From Alternaria dauci (taxonomy: Eukaryota; Ascomycota; Dothideomycetes; Pleosporales; Pleosporaceae), in the NCBI RefSeq assembly GCF_042100115.1, contig NC_091272.1, positions 1,736,001 to 1,800,000 of the forward strand: a stretch of 64,000 nucleotides of DNA. Direction: 5' to 3'. Shown here piece after piece: positions 33,404 to 43,829 of this stretch; the first letter of the stretch is position 1, and the number at the start of each line of letters is the position of its first letter. The notes below the pieces were generated by a model. That model searched no databases and had not been told where the DNA came from. It was given only the letters and a program-made list of their open reading frames with translations. The translations under genes were made by a program, and so were the position numbers.

Positions 33404-34819
33404 TCACACAGCTTGTCTCTTCCTCCCGCCACCTCTCCGCCAATTCCACAGCGCTTCTTGAGCAAATGTGCGCGCAGTAAGATGACCCCTCTCCTTGTTC
33501 GCCTCTTCAGTCAGCGTCTCAATCACCCTTCCTTGTTCGATACACTGCCACAACCCTCCTGCCATGGCACTGCCAATATCCTCCTCTACCCACTCCTCTC
33601 CATCCTCATCTTCTACAACCTCTGGGTTCTTGGCTACTTTTGCCGGTCCGTCCGTCGCTTGTTCCGCGCTCTCCACGCCAAACTCTCCTCTGCCTAGTCT
33701 GTATAGAATGCGCCCTAGCGTTTGGTACGCGATGCATCGTTGGCTTGCCACTTTACTCCTCGCCGTCACTGCAAGTTCTGGAATTGTGTATCCTGCTGCC
33801 TCTGGGGCTTCGGCGTGATGATGAAGGCCCCTGTCGGTGGGTATAGCTCGTGCGACGCTAGGTGGGAGTAGGTTGCCAGAGAAGTCGAAGCGCAGTTCTG
33901 CAGGATTCAGGGCGGTTTGAGAGGGGTGGTAGGGAGATTTGGTATCGGAGGGGTCGATGGGCGACATCCATGACAGCGAGGAGGGATCGTAGGGTAGCGT
34001 GGGGAAGTATTTCTCGTGTAGGTTTTTGAGGAACGCGGGATCGTTTGGGTCGAGGTCAGGTGGTTGTGGGGGTCGCGGGAAGTGTATTGAGTCTGAGGTG
34101 TCTGGCATGGCCGTCGATGTGGTGTTGTCGTCTGGCGGGGACTGTGTGGTGGGTATGGAGCTCGATGCTGGTCGCGACGTTTCTTCCTTTGTTGGCTCTG
34201 GTGCAGCAAAGGAAACTTTCTTGCTACTTGGGGTCTTGGGCTGGGGTTCTGGTTGGGCTTGGTCAGTCACCGGGGGCGCAACGGCTGCTGGTGCTGGCGG
34301 CTCTGTGTCAAAGTCGCGCTCATTGCTCCCTTGGTCAATGTTGGACCGCATGAGCAGCTTCTGCAGTAGGGCTGGATTGAGACTCGCCATGAGCTCTTGC
34401 CGTTCCTGCTCAATCTCGGCATCCGACATGCCCGCCAATGTCTGTCTGTTCTCCTCGTCTATCGCTCGTCTCTCCTCGTCGCGGTCGAGTCCAAATGCGC
34501 TTCGTGGTTTGGGCGCATCTTGCGTCTTCGCAGGTGCTTTTGGTGCCGCCGCCGCCGCCTGCTGCTCTTTGGCTGCGCGCTGCTGTTTAAAGGCCGACAC
34601 TCTGGGTACGCGTTTCTTGTGCGCCGGAAATCCGTTGACATTTGGCTTGAGCGAGGGCGCGACTGGAGGACCGGCTGGTGACGATTCGCGCTCTTGGATG
34701 TCGCTCACAAAGGTAGGGAATGACGGCATACGGAACTCATCCTGCTCTTGTTGATCCAGCTTCTCGACTGCGCCGGTATCGAAGTTCAAGTTGACGCGCT
34801 CCCCTCGCTGGAACTCCAT
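33404..34819 (-). CDS. RNA polymerase II-associated protein 1-like (RPAP1/Rba50)
   Basis: This single exon encodes 471 residues from the ATG at 34819. Near the N-terminus, FPTFVSDIQERE and FGLDRDEERRAIDEENRQTLAGMSDAEIEQERQELMASLNPALLQKLL match the RPAP1 N-terminal motif. Near residue 320, LRFDFSGNLLPPSVARAIPTDRGLHHHAEAPEAAGYTIPEL is the RPAP1 C-terminal motif. The linker is Pro/Glu-rich and disordered. Rba50/RPAP1 helps assemble RNA polymerase II, with Npa3/RPAP2-type factors, before nuclear import. The fungal protein is much shorter than animal RPAP1, as expected. It is divergent from the AUH-like gene by 314 bp. Confidence 0.92.
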   Translation of the reverse strand: MEFQRGERVNLNFDTGAVEKLDQQEQDEFRMPSFPTFVSDIQERESSPAGPPVAPSLKPNVNGFPAHKKRVPRVSAFKQQRAAKEQQAAAAAPKAPAKTQDAPKPRSAFGLDRDEERRAIDEENRQTLAGMSDAEIEQERQELMASLNPALLQKLLMRSNIDQGSNERDFDTEPPAPAAVAPPVTDQAQPEPQPKTPSSKKVSFAAPEPTKEETSRPASSSIPTTQSPPDDNTTSTAMPDTSDSIHFPRPPQPPDLDPNDPAFLKNLHEKYFPTLPYDPSSLSWMSPIDPSDTKSPYHPSQTALNPAELRFDFSGNLLPPSVARAIPTDRGLHHHAEAPEAAGYTIPELAVTARSKVASQRCIAYQTLGRILYRLGRGEFGVESAEQATDGPAKVAKNPEVVEDEDGEEWVEEDIGSAMAGGLWQCIEQGRVIETLTEEANKERGHLTARTFAQEALWNWRRGGGRKRQAV

Positions 34820-35133
34820 GTTGACAGCAGTACCGTGACGGTGGTGTACGTGACGCAAATGTTCCCTGTCGAACTTTGGACTGACGGACCCCTTGCATGC
34901 GGGGTGGGGGCGCCATGAGCGCATCGGCTGGACCTGCCCCGGCCCTTGTTCGCGCGACACTTCCAGCAGCAATGCGCGCGGGCAGCTGCCTCGGCTAACC
35001 GCGGTCTACTACTATGCCATCGCCAAACCTCATCCCCCACAGCAACGGCACGGTAGCTTTGAACACTATTATATTCGGGCAAGGACTGAACTAAATCACT
35101 GCGGTCGCATACAGAACGCACACATCATCAACA
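34820..35133. promoter_or_regulatory. Bidirectional promoter RPAP1 / AUH-like gene
   Basis: The 314-bp gap between divergent start codons must hold both promoters. No specific motif was identified. Confidence 0.5.
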
Positions 35134-36076
35134 ATGCCTTCATTCCGTGTCAGTCCCCGCATCCTGCACCGTGCTCTCCAAAGCCGCACCTATGCCACCG
35201 CCCAGGCCCCGGCTATAAACGTCACAAACATCCCAGCACCGCATTGTGGAAGCATACGTATACTGTCTCTGAATCGGCCTGCCGCACGTAATGCGATATC
35301 ACGGCAATTGCTCGCGGATCTAACCCACCAAGTAAACAGCATCCACAATGAGGGGGACAATGGGCCAACAAGGGCGTTGATATTGGCGAGCGATATCGAC
35401 ACCAGTTTCTGTGCGGGCGCAGATTTAAAAGAGAGGGCTACATTCACCCAGGAAGAGTGTGTCTAGTCATTGACGCAGGAAGAGCAGCAGCTAACAAGAC
35501 ATTAGAACCTCCAACTTTCTAACCACACTACGAGGAACATTTGCATCCATCTCGCAATTGCCCATTCCCACAATCTCCGTGCTCGCGGCACCGGCATTCG
35601 GTGGTGGCCTCGAACTAGCCCTTACCACACACATGCGCGTCTTTGCCTCTACCACCACCGTTGCCCTCCCAGAGACTCGTCTCGCCATCCTTCCTGGCGC
35701 AGGAGGAACATACCGTCTCCCTGCTTTGATTGGCCTCTCGCGCGCACGGGACATGATATTGACAGGCCGCCGTGTAGGAGCGCCGGAAGCCTACTTTTTA
35801 GGGCTGTGTGACCGTTTAGTGGAAATTACTGCTGAAGAAGGACAACAAGAAGGTGCTGCGCGAAAGAAGGTCTTGAATGAGGCAGTCAGACTAGCGAGGG
35901 AGATATGTGAAGGTGGGCCGATAGCAATCAAGGCTGCGCTCCAAGCCGTCGAGGGATGTGCGCTGGGCGAGAAGGCCGAGAATGCTGCGTATGAACTTGT
36001 AGTCAGGACAAAGGATCGCGACGAGGCCCTTCTTGCCTTTAGGGAGAAGAGGAAGCCTGTTTTCAAGGGTGAGTAG
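35134..36076 (+). CDS. Enoyl-CoA hydratase/isomerase, AUH-like, mitochondrial
   Basis: Exons 35134-35456 and 35506-36076 encode 297 residues. The first 26 residues are Arg/Ser-rich without acids (MPSFRVSPRILHRALQ), a mitochondrial presequence. The crotonase fold shows LNRPAARNAIS, the first oxyanion-hole segment SFCAGADLKERATFTQEET, and the second, APAFGGGLELALTTHMRVF, with the catalytic-Glu region ETRLAILPGAGGTYRLPALIG. A likely activity is 3-methylglutaconyl-CoA hydration in leucine breakdown, as for AUH; related enoyl-CoA hydratases cannot be excluded. The 49-nt intron has a GCTAAC branch site, and its phase-2 donor restores the conserved ETSNFL junction. It converges with the HIT gene. 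Confidence 0.93.
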
Positions 36077-36180
36077 ACAAATATTGGCCGTGTCGCCATC
36101 AAGTATCGACACTTGCGCACCTAGCCTGAGCCGACATGCTTCATTTCTGCATTACCGGGTCCTGTGCTACATGCTACCTT

Positions 36181-36727
36181 CTACATCTTACTCTTAATCT
36201 CCTCCAGTAGCTTGCTTAGCTCGCCCTTGTCCGCCTCCTTGGTCGGCCAGCTGATACCCAGCCCTTCCTGCTCATTTGGCTTGGGAATGAGGTGGAAATG
36301 CACATGATCCACAACCTGATGCGCAATCCTTCCGTTGTTCTGCAGAATATTGTAGTCTTGGATGTTTTGCGCGATGGCAATGCGCTTCGTGACGGACAGG
36401 ACTTCGGAAAGTTGGTCGTCGGGTATGTCATGGAGCTTTGCGCCGTGGTGTTTGGGGATGATTAGCTAGTAGGGACATTAGCATCAATCACATGGCGCTT
36501 GCCGTGCGGCGGCATCGAGTGAGATGGAGAGAGCGGGATCACGCACCGAATGGCCCTTGCTCAGTGGGCCAATGTCAAGGAAAGCAAGCGTCTTCTCGCT
36601 CTCAAAGATCTTCATCGAAGGGATCTCGCCTAGCTATTCCGTCAGCCATTGTTGATTGAGACAGGGGTCAAGGGAAGCAGAGAGTACCCTTGATGATCTT
36701 GCAAAAGATGCATGCAGCAGAAGACAT
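36181..36727 (-). CDS. HIT-family hydrolase (Hint/Hnt1-like)
   Basis: Three exons (36727-36688, 36629-36547, 36465-36181) encode 135 residues. The start ACIFCKIIKGEIPS is the typical Hint opening, followed by LAFLDIGPLSKGHSLIIPKHH and ILQNNGRIAHQVVDHVHFHLIPKP, which carries the histidine triad H-x-H-x-H. The family hydrolyses nucleoside phosphoramidates such as AMP-lysine. Size matches yeast Hnt1. All introns are 40-85 nt with GT-AG ends. The 104-bp gap to the AUH-like stop codon is among the tightest convergent pairs here. Confidence 0.95.
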
Positions 36728-36994
36728 TGTGGTACTCTCGGATCTGGAGTGTTGGTTGGTTGGTTAGTTGGTACAAGTGTGGATTGGAGAGAGCAGTGAG
36801 GATGACGCAGGGAGCTTGTTGTGAGCCAAGTGGGGTTGACCGAGGACATGTGGGGTAGCTTTCTGGCGGGACGGTTCCGCTTTGCCTAACGTGAGATATT
36901 CTAGTTTCAAAGACATGTCTTTTTGGACGCTACTACTATTCATGACTGTTCGTATACTCTCAATTGTAGCTCCGAGGCATCATGTCCTTGCGGG

Positions 36995-37876
36995 TCATGA
37001 CTGCGCCCACTTCCACGATGCACACTCAAAATTCGCATAGCATCTGAACTCGTTGCTCAATCCTTTCGCGTGCTTGATCTCGTAGTCGGTCGTCTTGGTT
37101 CCTACTTTCCCGTATAGCTTGTCTGTGATTAAAGTCTCCATTCGCTCTCCAGTGCACACAATCAGACGGAGAGAGTCTTGTGACCAGGACCTGGCGAGCC
37201 ATCGCACAGTCAACGCAGCTACGTGCCATTAGCGACATCTAACCCACGCTTGTCCGGAGCAGAACCAGAACCTACCTTTTGTTTGACAATCTTGACTTAG
37301 AAATGGCGGATCGCAAATGATTACGTCAAATGAAGCCTTCATCTCAGCTGGTAGTTGAATAGCTTTTTCAAAGTCGTAGCGCACAAACTCCTTGAAGACA
37401 GCAAAGCGTTCGTCGAATTCCAACAGTTTGATCTGTGGTCGACACTTGACTTCGCCTGAGTTCTGAACTGAAGTCAACATTTGCTCCTCTCACCGATCCT
37501 GAAATCTTACTAGTAGATTCTTTAGCTGGATGAAAGCACTCGGAGCAGACACAACTGCTATTCTCGTCTCGTCGGTCGCATTCTCCAGAAGTTGCCGCGC
37601 GAGCACCATGGCAGTTCCATCGCTATACCAGAACTGACTTGCATTCCAGTCCTCGGTGAACGCATCCATGGATAGTTTTCCCGCAAAGTCATCTTCGGCT
37701 TGGCCTTTTAGTTCTTCAAACTGTTTTTGTCGTGCGTCCCGCTCGCCATAAAATTCCTTCAGGGCGGCAAGAGCATCGCCGGAGAGCTGTCTTTATCTTT
37801 CAGCATTTGTGTTGCAACCCTGGAGCCGAGTAGGGACGACCTACGGGATCTCGTCGTCGTGTTCGATTGATGCCAT
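36995..37876 (-). CDS. EFM5: EFM5-like protein-lysine methyltransferase
   Basis: Four exons (37876-37845, 37790-37511, 37462-37276, 37218-36995) encode 240 residues. The start MASIEHDDEIPQLSGDALAALKEFY is conserved in EFM5/EEF1AKMT1. Next come DWNASQFWYSDGTAMVLARQLL, the AdoMet region RIAVVSAPSAFIQLK, LLEFDERFAVF, and the catalytic DPPF motif in FDVIICDPPFLS. The DPPF motif led to early annotation as an N6-DNA methylase, but EFM5 methylates a lysine of elongation factor eEF1A. Exon 2 uses an AAAG acceptor, chosen because it alone preserves frame and the conserved PQLS. It shares only 190 bp with the divergent LACTB2-like gene. Confidence 0.92.
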
Positions 37877-38066
37877 GCTAATTTTGGCTAAAAGCGATTG
37901 TCGCGAAATGCACTTGAAAAGTGTTGGTCTGTCTGAGTCGCACCCCACTATCGATAAGCGACGTGCCTCGGTAAGTCATCTTCGGCTGTAGCCTGAAGTA
38001 AGAGCGACAATGCACCTGCGACTGCGGTGTCTGTCAGCCACCTGCACGCGCAGACTGTATTCAAAG

Positions 38067-38995
38067 ATGGCAGAACCTTTGGCATCGCTCCCGGACGTTG
38101 AGCAGGTTAGTGACCGGGTGATTAGGATTCTCGGAGGGAACCCTAGCAAGGTAAGCGCACTTAGCATACCAAAGCACGGCGCACTCTGACAAACCTCAAG
38201 TTCACGCTTCAAGGTAGACGCGTCTGCACACGCTAGGCTGATGAGTTTCTAAGCATCGTAGGCACGAACACGTATATAGTCGGTCGCGGCGCATCACGAC
38301 TCCTCATCGATACTGGTCAAGGCAAGCCGCAATGGATAGCCTCGATCAAACATGTCCTTTCACAGCAAAGCATTACAATTGACAAAGTGCTCTTGACACA
38401 TTGGCATCACGATCACACTGAAGGCGTCCCCGATCTCCTCGAGCACTCTCCAGACACGACAGTCTACAAGAAAGACCCACACGATGGCTGGCTTCCCATA
38501 GGCGATGGACAGAAGTTTGAGACCGAAGGCGCGACCCTGCGAGCTTTCTTCTGTCCGGGGCACACCACAGACCACATGGCGTTTGTGTTGGAGGAAGAAG
38601 ACGCCATGTTCACAGCAGACAATGTATTAGGACAGGGCACAGCGGTATTTGAGGATCTGTCAGCGTACATGAAAAGCCTCGACGCCATGTCAAAACAGTT
38701 CAGGGGTCGTGCATATCCTGGCCATGGACCCGTCATCGAAGACGGCCCATCAAAAATCACCGAATACATCAAGCACCGCAAGCAACGTGAGAAGCAGGTA
38801 CTAGATGTGCTAGCAGAGCACAACGGGGGTGGGATGAGCTCAATGGATATCGTCAAGGTGATATACAAGGACTATCCAGAGAGTCTATGGGAACCTGCAG
38901 AGAGGGGAATACGACAGATTCTTGATAAGTTGCAGCTGGAAGGCAAGGTGGACGGAGAAATGATGTGGGCCCTTAGTGGGAAGAGTAGTCTTTAG
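38067..38995 (+). CDS. LACTB2-like metallo-beta-lactamase-fold hydrolase
   Basis: Three exons (38067-38150, a 13-nt exon 38201-38213, 38262-38995) encode 276 residues. Conserved blocks are VIRILGGNPSKFTLQGTNTY, the zinc motif THWHHDH in LLTHWHHDHTEGVPDLL, FCPGHTTDHMAF, FTADNVLGQG and the late histidine in YPGHGPVI. The C-terminal helices (KQREKQVLDVL, MSSMDIVKVIYKDYP) form the winged-helix tail of LACTB2-type proteins. Human LACTB2 is a mitochondrial endoribonuclease; related fungal proteins act as thioesterases in polyketide clusters, but no polyketide synthase is present here. No presequence was seen, so location is open. Confidence 0.92.
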
Positions 38996-39179
38996 ATGTT
39001 CCAATGACACATAGTTTGCCATGGCGAGACTTTGATAAGCGACTTGCTCGAAACTTGACTGTGCCCCACCACTCTCATCACATATTGTTCGGTCGATGTC
39101 GCCTGACGTTGTCAAGACTGTCAGTAAAATTTCTAAAATTATGTATGATTTTCTGATCTCAATGTTCATCGAATCATCA

Positions 39180-39274
39180 GTCGTGATGCCAGAGTGGTTA
39201 ATGGGTTAGACTTGAATTCTTCATTCAGTCATCTAATGGCTTCGGCCTCGAGAGTTCGAATCTCTTTCACGACG
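39180..39274 (+). tRNA. tRNA-Ser (anticodon TGA) with 14-nt intron
   Basis: The fold is class II. The acceptor stem gtcgtga pairs with tcacgac (39,180-39,186 with 39,267-39,273; discriminator G at 39,274). The D-arm is CCA...TGG, the anticodon stem TTAGA/TCTAA, the variable arm GGC-TTC-GGCC, and the T-arm GAGAG-TTCGAAT-CTCTT. The loop reads C-T-TGA-A, with TGA at 39,213-39,215. A 14-nt intron at 39,217-39,230 sits at the standard position between bases 37 and 38. A run of ten T at about 39,304-39,313 is a suitable Pol III terminator. Confidence 0.93.
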
Positions 39275-39366
39275 AAACCATCTGTTCGATGGGCAACCAC
39301 GTCTTTTTTTTTTCGCACGACCCAGGTCCATCGACGTCATCCTTTCCCCACCCCGACGTCAAGCGT

Positions 39367-40261
39367 CTACTTCTTCATCTCCACAGCAGATAAAGCATTG
39401 ATAACATTCTGCCAGTCTTTCACAGTCAGCGACTTTCGCTGGAGAATGAGGAGCGACATGGCGTTGTCCCAGGCCTTCGCGAGACGCCTGGCGCTGCTGT
39501 TCCCGCCGGAAGCGAGGATCCACCGGGTGAGCTCGTGGAAGGTGACCTTTGGGGAGGATGAGGAGTAATCCGACATTTTGTAGCTGAAGTTTTCGATACC
39601 AAAACCACCTCCGGTAATATACTTCCCGTATTGCCTCATGGTCTCTAATCAAGGCAGCTTGCAACACGATCGAACGTTGGATTAGAACAGCGGCCCGAAC
39701 AAACTTCTCGGTGTCGCTATAGCCAAACCTGGACGCCTGGCTAGCCCAGTCGCAGCTGCAATAGTCAGCAATGTACTTCGAAAGATAACTGTGTCTGAGA
39801 CTCTGAACGTACCTTTTCCACAAATCCGCAAAGCTTGGCTTGGCGATCTCTACTGGTTCTAAGTAGAACCATTGAACTGTAACTGGACCGGTAGGAAGAC
39901 ATCCAAGTATAACTGGCGGGAACTCTTCTTGGTATCCAGTGCTATATCGTGCACGGATAGCAGAGCGACGTGTGGGGTCGCATTGCTTAAAGGCCTGCCA
40001 GTTCTGGCGGTCCTTCTTGAGCTCAGGACCTACAATGACTAGCCCTCTCTTAAAGTGACGAGCCCAGCAGGAGTACTTGTGTTCTTTGTCGAATATGGCC
40101 AGTGTATTTCGATCGCCAGGATGATAAAGCTCCTCGAGGGTTTCCATAAGTTTTTCGGCCGCACCCACGTTTTCCTTTGCATCAAGATCTTTCGTTGATA
40201 CAATCACACCAGAAATCCTAAGGGCACTGATCAAGAGCGCTTGAGAGCTGCTGGGCTTCTT
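39367..40261 (-). pseudogene. Unknown protein gene, probably damaged
   Basis: I do not recognise the family. A long open region reads ISALRISGVIVSTKDL, YHPGDRNTLAIFDKEHKYSC, PPVILGCLPTGPVTVQWFYL, and after a possible 57-nt GTACGT...TGCAG intron (39,756-39,812) SCDWASQASRFGYSD. The last part (ITGGGFGIENFSYK, KVTFHELTRWILAS to the stop at 39,367) is in another frame, shifted near 39,640. No well-formed intron of normal length joins the two, although a 58-nt intron with a weak GTTCGG donor is possible. Upstream of 40,261 the continuation is interrupted by stops, so no start was found. It may be a frameshifted relic or a gene whose exon structure I could not resolve. Confidence 0.45.
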
Positions 40262-41444
40262 CTACATCCATTCACTCGGTTTGTATACCATCGGCGGATG
40301 CGAACCTTCCAAGGTTGGAAGTCTGTTGTTGCTTCGATCGCAGTTGTGGTATGAATTGATCGGCCGACTGAGAGCTTAAGAAATCTGGGGGTACTTGTGT
40401 AGGTGAGTAATCGTTGTGGTAGGGCCCTGTTAAATGTGAGCCCGACAGTTTTGATTGGCAAACGAAACAGTACTTACCTACCAATGCAGGTGACTCCGTG
40501 CCCAAGTGGCGACGCGCCGACCTTGCATCGTTTTCTGCTCAGGTGAACGGCGCGTGCGCACCGACTGTGTTTGGCAAACGGATGGTGCCTAGGTAACAAT
40601 GACTCCCTATTACGTACTGCAGGCGACCTGGAGTAGCGACCAGCTGAGGCCTGAAGGTGATTGTGAAGTGGCCGTGTGTCAATCGAGCGCAGGACTTTAT
40701 CGAGCAAACAGGAAACCGCGGCGACTTCATCGCCAGTACAAATCAGGTAGTAGAGCTACTTGCACATGTACCTAGATTTATTTGTGCTGATGACCTGGTT
40801 GCATCATGATGTCAGAGGTCGTCTTACGCGTCAATGGGTAGGTAGGTCTCATGGTGCTGATTTAGGTTAGATTTCACCTCACTTCTGTCACGTTCACAGT
40901 ACTCACCGTATACCTAGGTAGCGACCCCTAACATGCCCGCGAATATTATATGCTTAAAATCCGCTGTCAAGTACGTCGGGGGCTTACAGTGGCTCTAATG
41001 TGCCCTATCCAAGTGTACTTCACTCTTGGTAGTCAAACTCGTGGGGTACCTAGGTAGCCTTTCATCAACGCCCGGGTAAGATTGGTGGCTGCCTACCTAG
41101 GGGTCTAGAGAAAATCCACGGGCGGCATCATCTGGGCAAATGGCCAACATCTCAGACACACTGTCTTCCCACTCACTGGCCTTTTGTTTGTTGTGATCAC
41201 GCTAGCCGCTTGCTGTCCCACTCTCGCGGCCTGCGGTCACAACTGACGCTAGGTAGTTTGGGTCAGGTCAGTGCGCATAAGGAAGCCTCCAAACCGTTTC
41301 TCACTCACTACAGCTACTTAAATACACGGATCACCACTTGATTCGCGGGGTCAAACTTGCATCCACTCCACTCCCAGTCTCAACGGCCCTCTTGTTCTAA
41401 TTCCAATCTTTCTGAGGTCCTTGTTGGACAAATAACAATCAGAT
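40262..41444. other. Intergenic with repeated CCTAGG palindromes
   Basis: This 1.2-kb segment has no supported gene. It contains exact copies of TACCTAGGTA at 40,911-40,920 and 41,047-41,056, and partial copies at 40,588, 40,769, 41,094 and 41,249. Confidence 0.6.
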
Positions 41445-43829
41445 ATGCTCTGGATTCAGATTACAGATGCTCCAATCCTCTCGGACACCAACATCTGGGC
41501 GATGCTTCGAGATGGGAAGATGACAAAGAATTTGCCTCCACCGACAGTCGGCTTCCGAGTGATAAAGCCTTTCACCGCTCCAACACGGCTAAAGAGTCGA
41601 TTTTTGCCAGGCATGCAGGGACAAGCCCTCTACCGTAAGCCCGCCCAAATCGTTGTCCTAATCTAATGATAAACATACTGACTAATTGAATACATCAGGT
41701 CGAGACAACAAAGTACGTGTAATGGTCCAAGGCCTGTTCGACGCCAACGGGAACTTTCTCGAAGACTGGATCCACGAAGACTGTATTCACATCGGTACCA
41801 AGCTCTACGATACATGGAAAATGGACCTGTGCAACGTTCCATGAACACCTTCAAGATTCACGTCAGAAGAACTTGGCGAACTCAAGGACCCGAAGCATCG
41901 GCATCTCGCGCGTGGTATCAGTACATTTCTCATAAAGCTGGCAGCGGCAAAGCCGCAATGTCTCACTGAGGAGACTCATAAGAGGCTTGGCGGTGTGTCG
42001 GGAAATAAGGTTCTGTGGATCACCAACAGGGTCATCAAGGGCGTCGAAAAGGCTGGTCTCCTCAGTGTGTTGAACGATCCCCACTTCACCATTCAAGCAA
42101 TCCGGGATAACTCCAACCTTGATTGCAAGCATCTCGCAGCTCAGGGCGAGACTGGTTTCTATCTCCGCATATACTCCAAGGTCAATCCGGGTCAGTTAAA
42201 GAAACACGGCTCGATGTATGTTGGTCAGGCCAAGGATTTTTACCGACGCTGCGGCGATTGGAGCCGGCCAGGACAGACGCAGCACGCCGACTTGATTCAG
42301 GAGTCGGACACCATTGAAATGCGCACCATATGCCGCCTGGATATGACGTTCTATCAAGACCACAAGTACATCATCGAGTAACTGTTCACATCCCTGTTCC
42401 AAACATACAAACCAGGACTTGCAAATTAAAAAGTACGTCCCAAAGGCGGTCGAGACAACTACCATATCAAGGCCTACTTGGAAATGGACAAGATTGCCAC
42501 TGTATCCGCCAATGAGAGCGGATGGACTGGGGCAGTGCAGAGGGACAGCTTTTGGAAAGGTTCTTTTTCCGCATGCGAAGGCCTCAACTCCCAATCCCCC
42601 ATATCAGAAGCACCTATGTATGAGCCATGGGTCTGGCTTGAGTCTCGTGGTTACATGCAAGATCCGAAAGACCTAGGCAGTTCGGTTCCGATCTCGAACT
42701 TTACTTCCCAGGTGCCAAAGAAGATGACGATTCAAACTCCTAGTGCAAAGGCGGCGTCGAAGAATAAGTCTTTCATCATCTTTGACCTGAAGACCGATTA
42801 CAAATCCGAAACGAAGAAAGGCTACACATGGCGCACTACTCGAGTGCTACCAAAAGATTTTGCCTCTGACGGCGTGGAGTGGCCAGCTGAGAACTCCTTC
42901 TTCAGTGTCACGTTCGAAATTCGCACAGATTGGAAGCCTCATCCCTGCTCTTGGGCTCGTTTACCACTGATCGGTCCATTTGAAGATTGGGATCGAGCCA
43001 ACAGCTGGGCTATGTCAATTAGTTGGGTTGATGCGTCCGGACAAGATCGGCCCAAGTACCTCCATTGCGAAACCCCTTATATGATGTTGAACAAGGAGTC
43101 TATGGGCAGCATTCAGCCTTACGCGCGGGGCATTGAGGTAAGAACCACGAGTGAACTTTAACGCGGCGAGATTAATCCGACTTATACTGACTTTATTCCT
43201 CTAGGTTATTCACTGGCTGTTCAACGAGAGAATACCAAGTGGTCAACAACATCGTTGGCTTCAGACGCCGCCTATGGCTGCTGTGAAAGTCATCCAACAC
43301 GATCATGTCCGCCAGCTCATTACGCTCGAAGCTGGCAAAGGAGTCACTACCACTGCACCCATATCCAGCAACCGCAAGAGCAAAGAAGATATCCTAAAAG
43401 AGATGCAGGGGAAGGATGTACATGGGTATTTTGGACTTGACAACGTGGGTCGCACGCTGGCCGACGCGAAGAAAGCTGCTCCAGGCAAATGGCCCCGCTT
43501 TAGAGACAAGTGTGACTGCTGCGTGTTCTATAATCGTGGTACAAACACTATCGGCTGCACCTTCAAGGATGGAAATACAGTCTGCGAGAGTTGCCTCTGG
43601 GTCTTTGGACGACCAGCCTGCTCTTGGACTCTCCATATTCCGCCTACGAGTGCTGGAAACACGTTCAAAGACCTCGCATTACGGAGACACCGCGAGCGCG
43701 CTTATACGGAAGGCTCTTCATGGGCTTGAGGGCTCAACAGGCGACGCGCTGTCAGTTCCCGATCCACAGATGATGGAGATTGACCAAGAAGGTGATGAGT
43801 CGGAAGGTCAAGCTTGGGAATGGGCTTGA
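41445..43829 (+). pseudogene. GIY-YIG-like nuclease-domain gene with in-frame stops
   Basis: A continuous coding signal starts MLWIQITDAPILSDTN and crosses two plausible introns (41,639-41,699 region with GTAAGC...CATCAG; about 43,138-43,204 with GTAAGA...CTCTAG). The segment SMYVGQAKDFYRRCGDW followed by DMTFYQDHKYIIE resembles the GIY-YIG fold. A C-terminal Cys-rich part (CDCCVF, CTF, CESCLW) may bind metal. The frame is broken by TGA at 41,842-41,844, TAA at 42,379-42,381 and TAA at 42,427-42,429, and by a frame change around 43,640-43,700, after which an acidic tail (PDPQMMEIDQEGDESEG) is in another frame. Each stop could derive from CGA or CAA by one C-to-T change. No intron with correct phase removes them. 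Confidence 0.7.

Noticed and set aside
36995..37876. DNA N6-adenine methyltransferase
   Set aside because: The DPPF motif is shared, but the N-terminus and length match EFM5/EEF1AKMT1 lysine methyltransferases.
41842..42429. Stop readthrough or selenocysteine in the GIY-YIG-like gene
   Set aside because: Fungi of this group lack selenoprotein machinery, two of the stops are TAA, and simple mutation explains all three.
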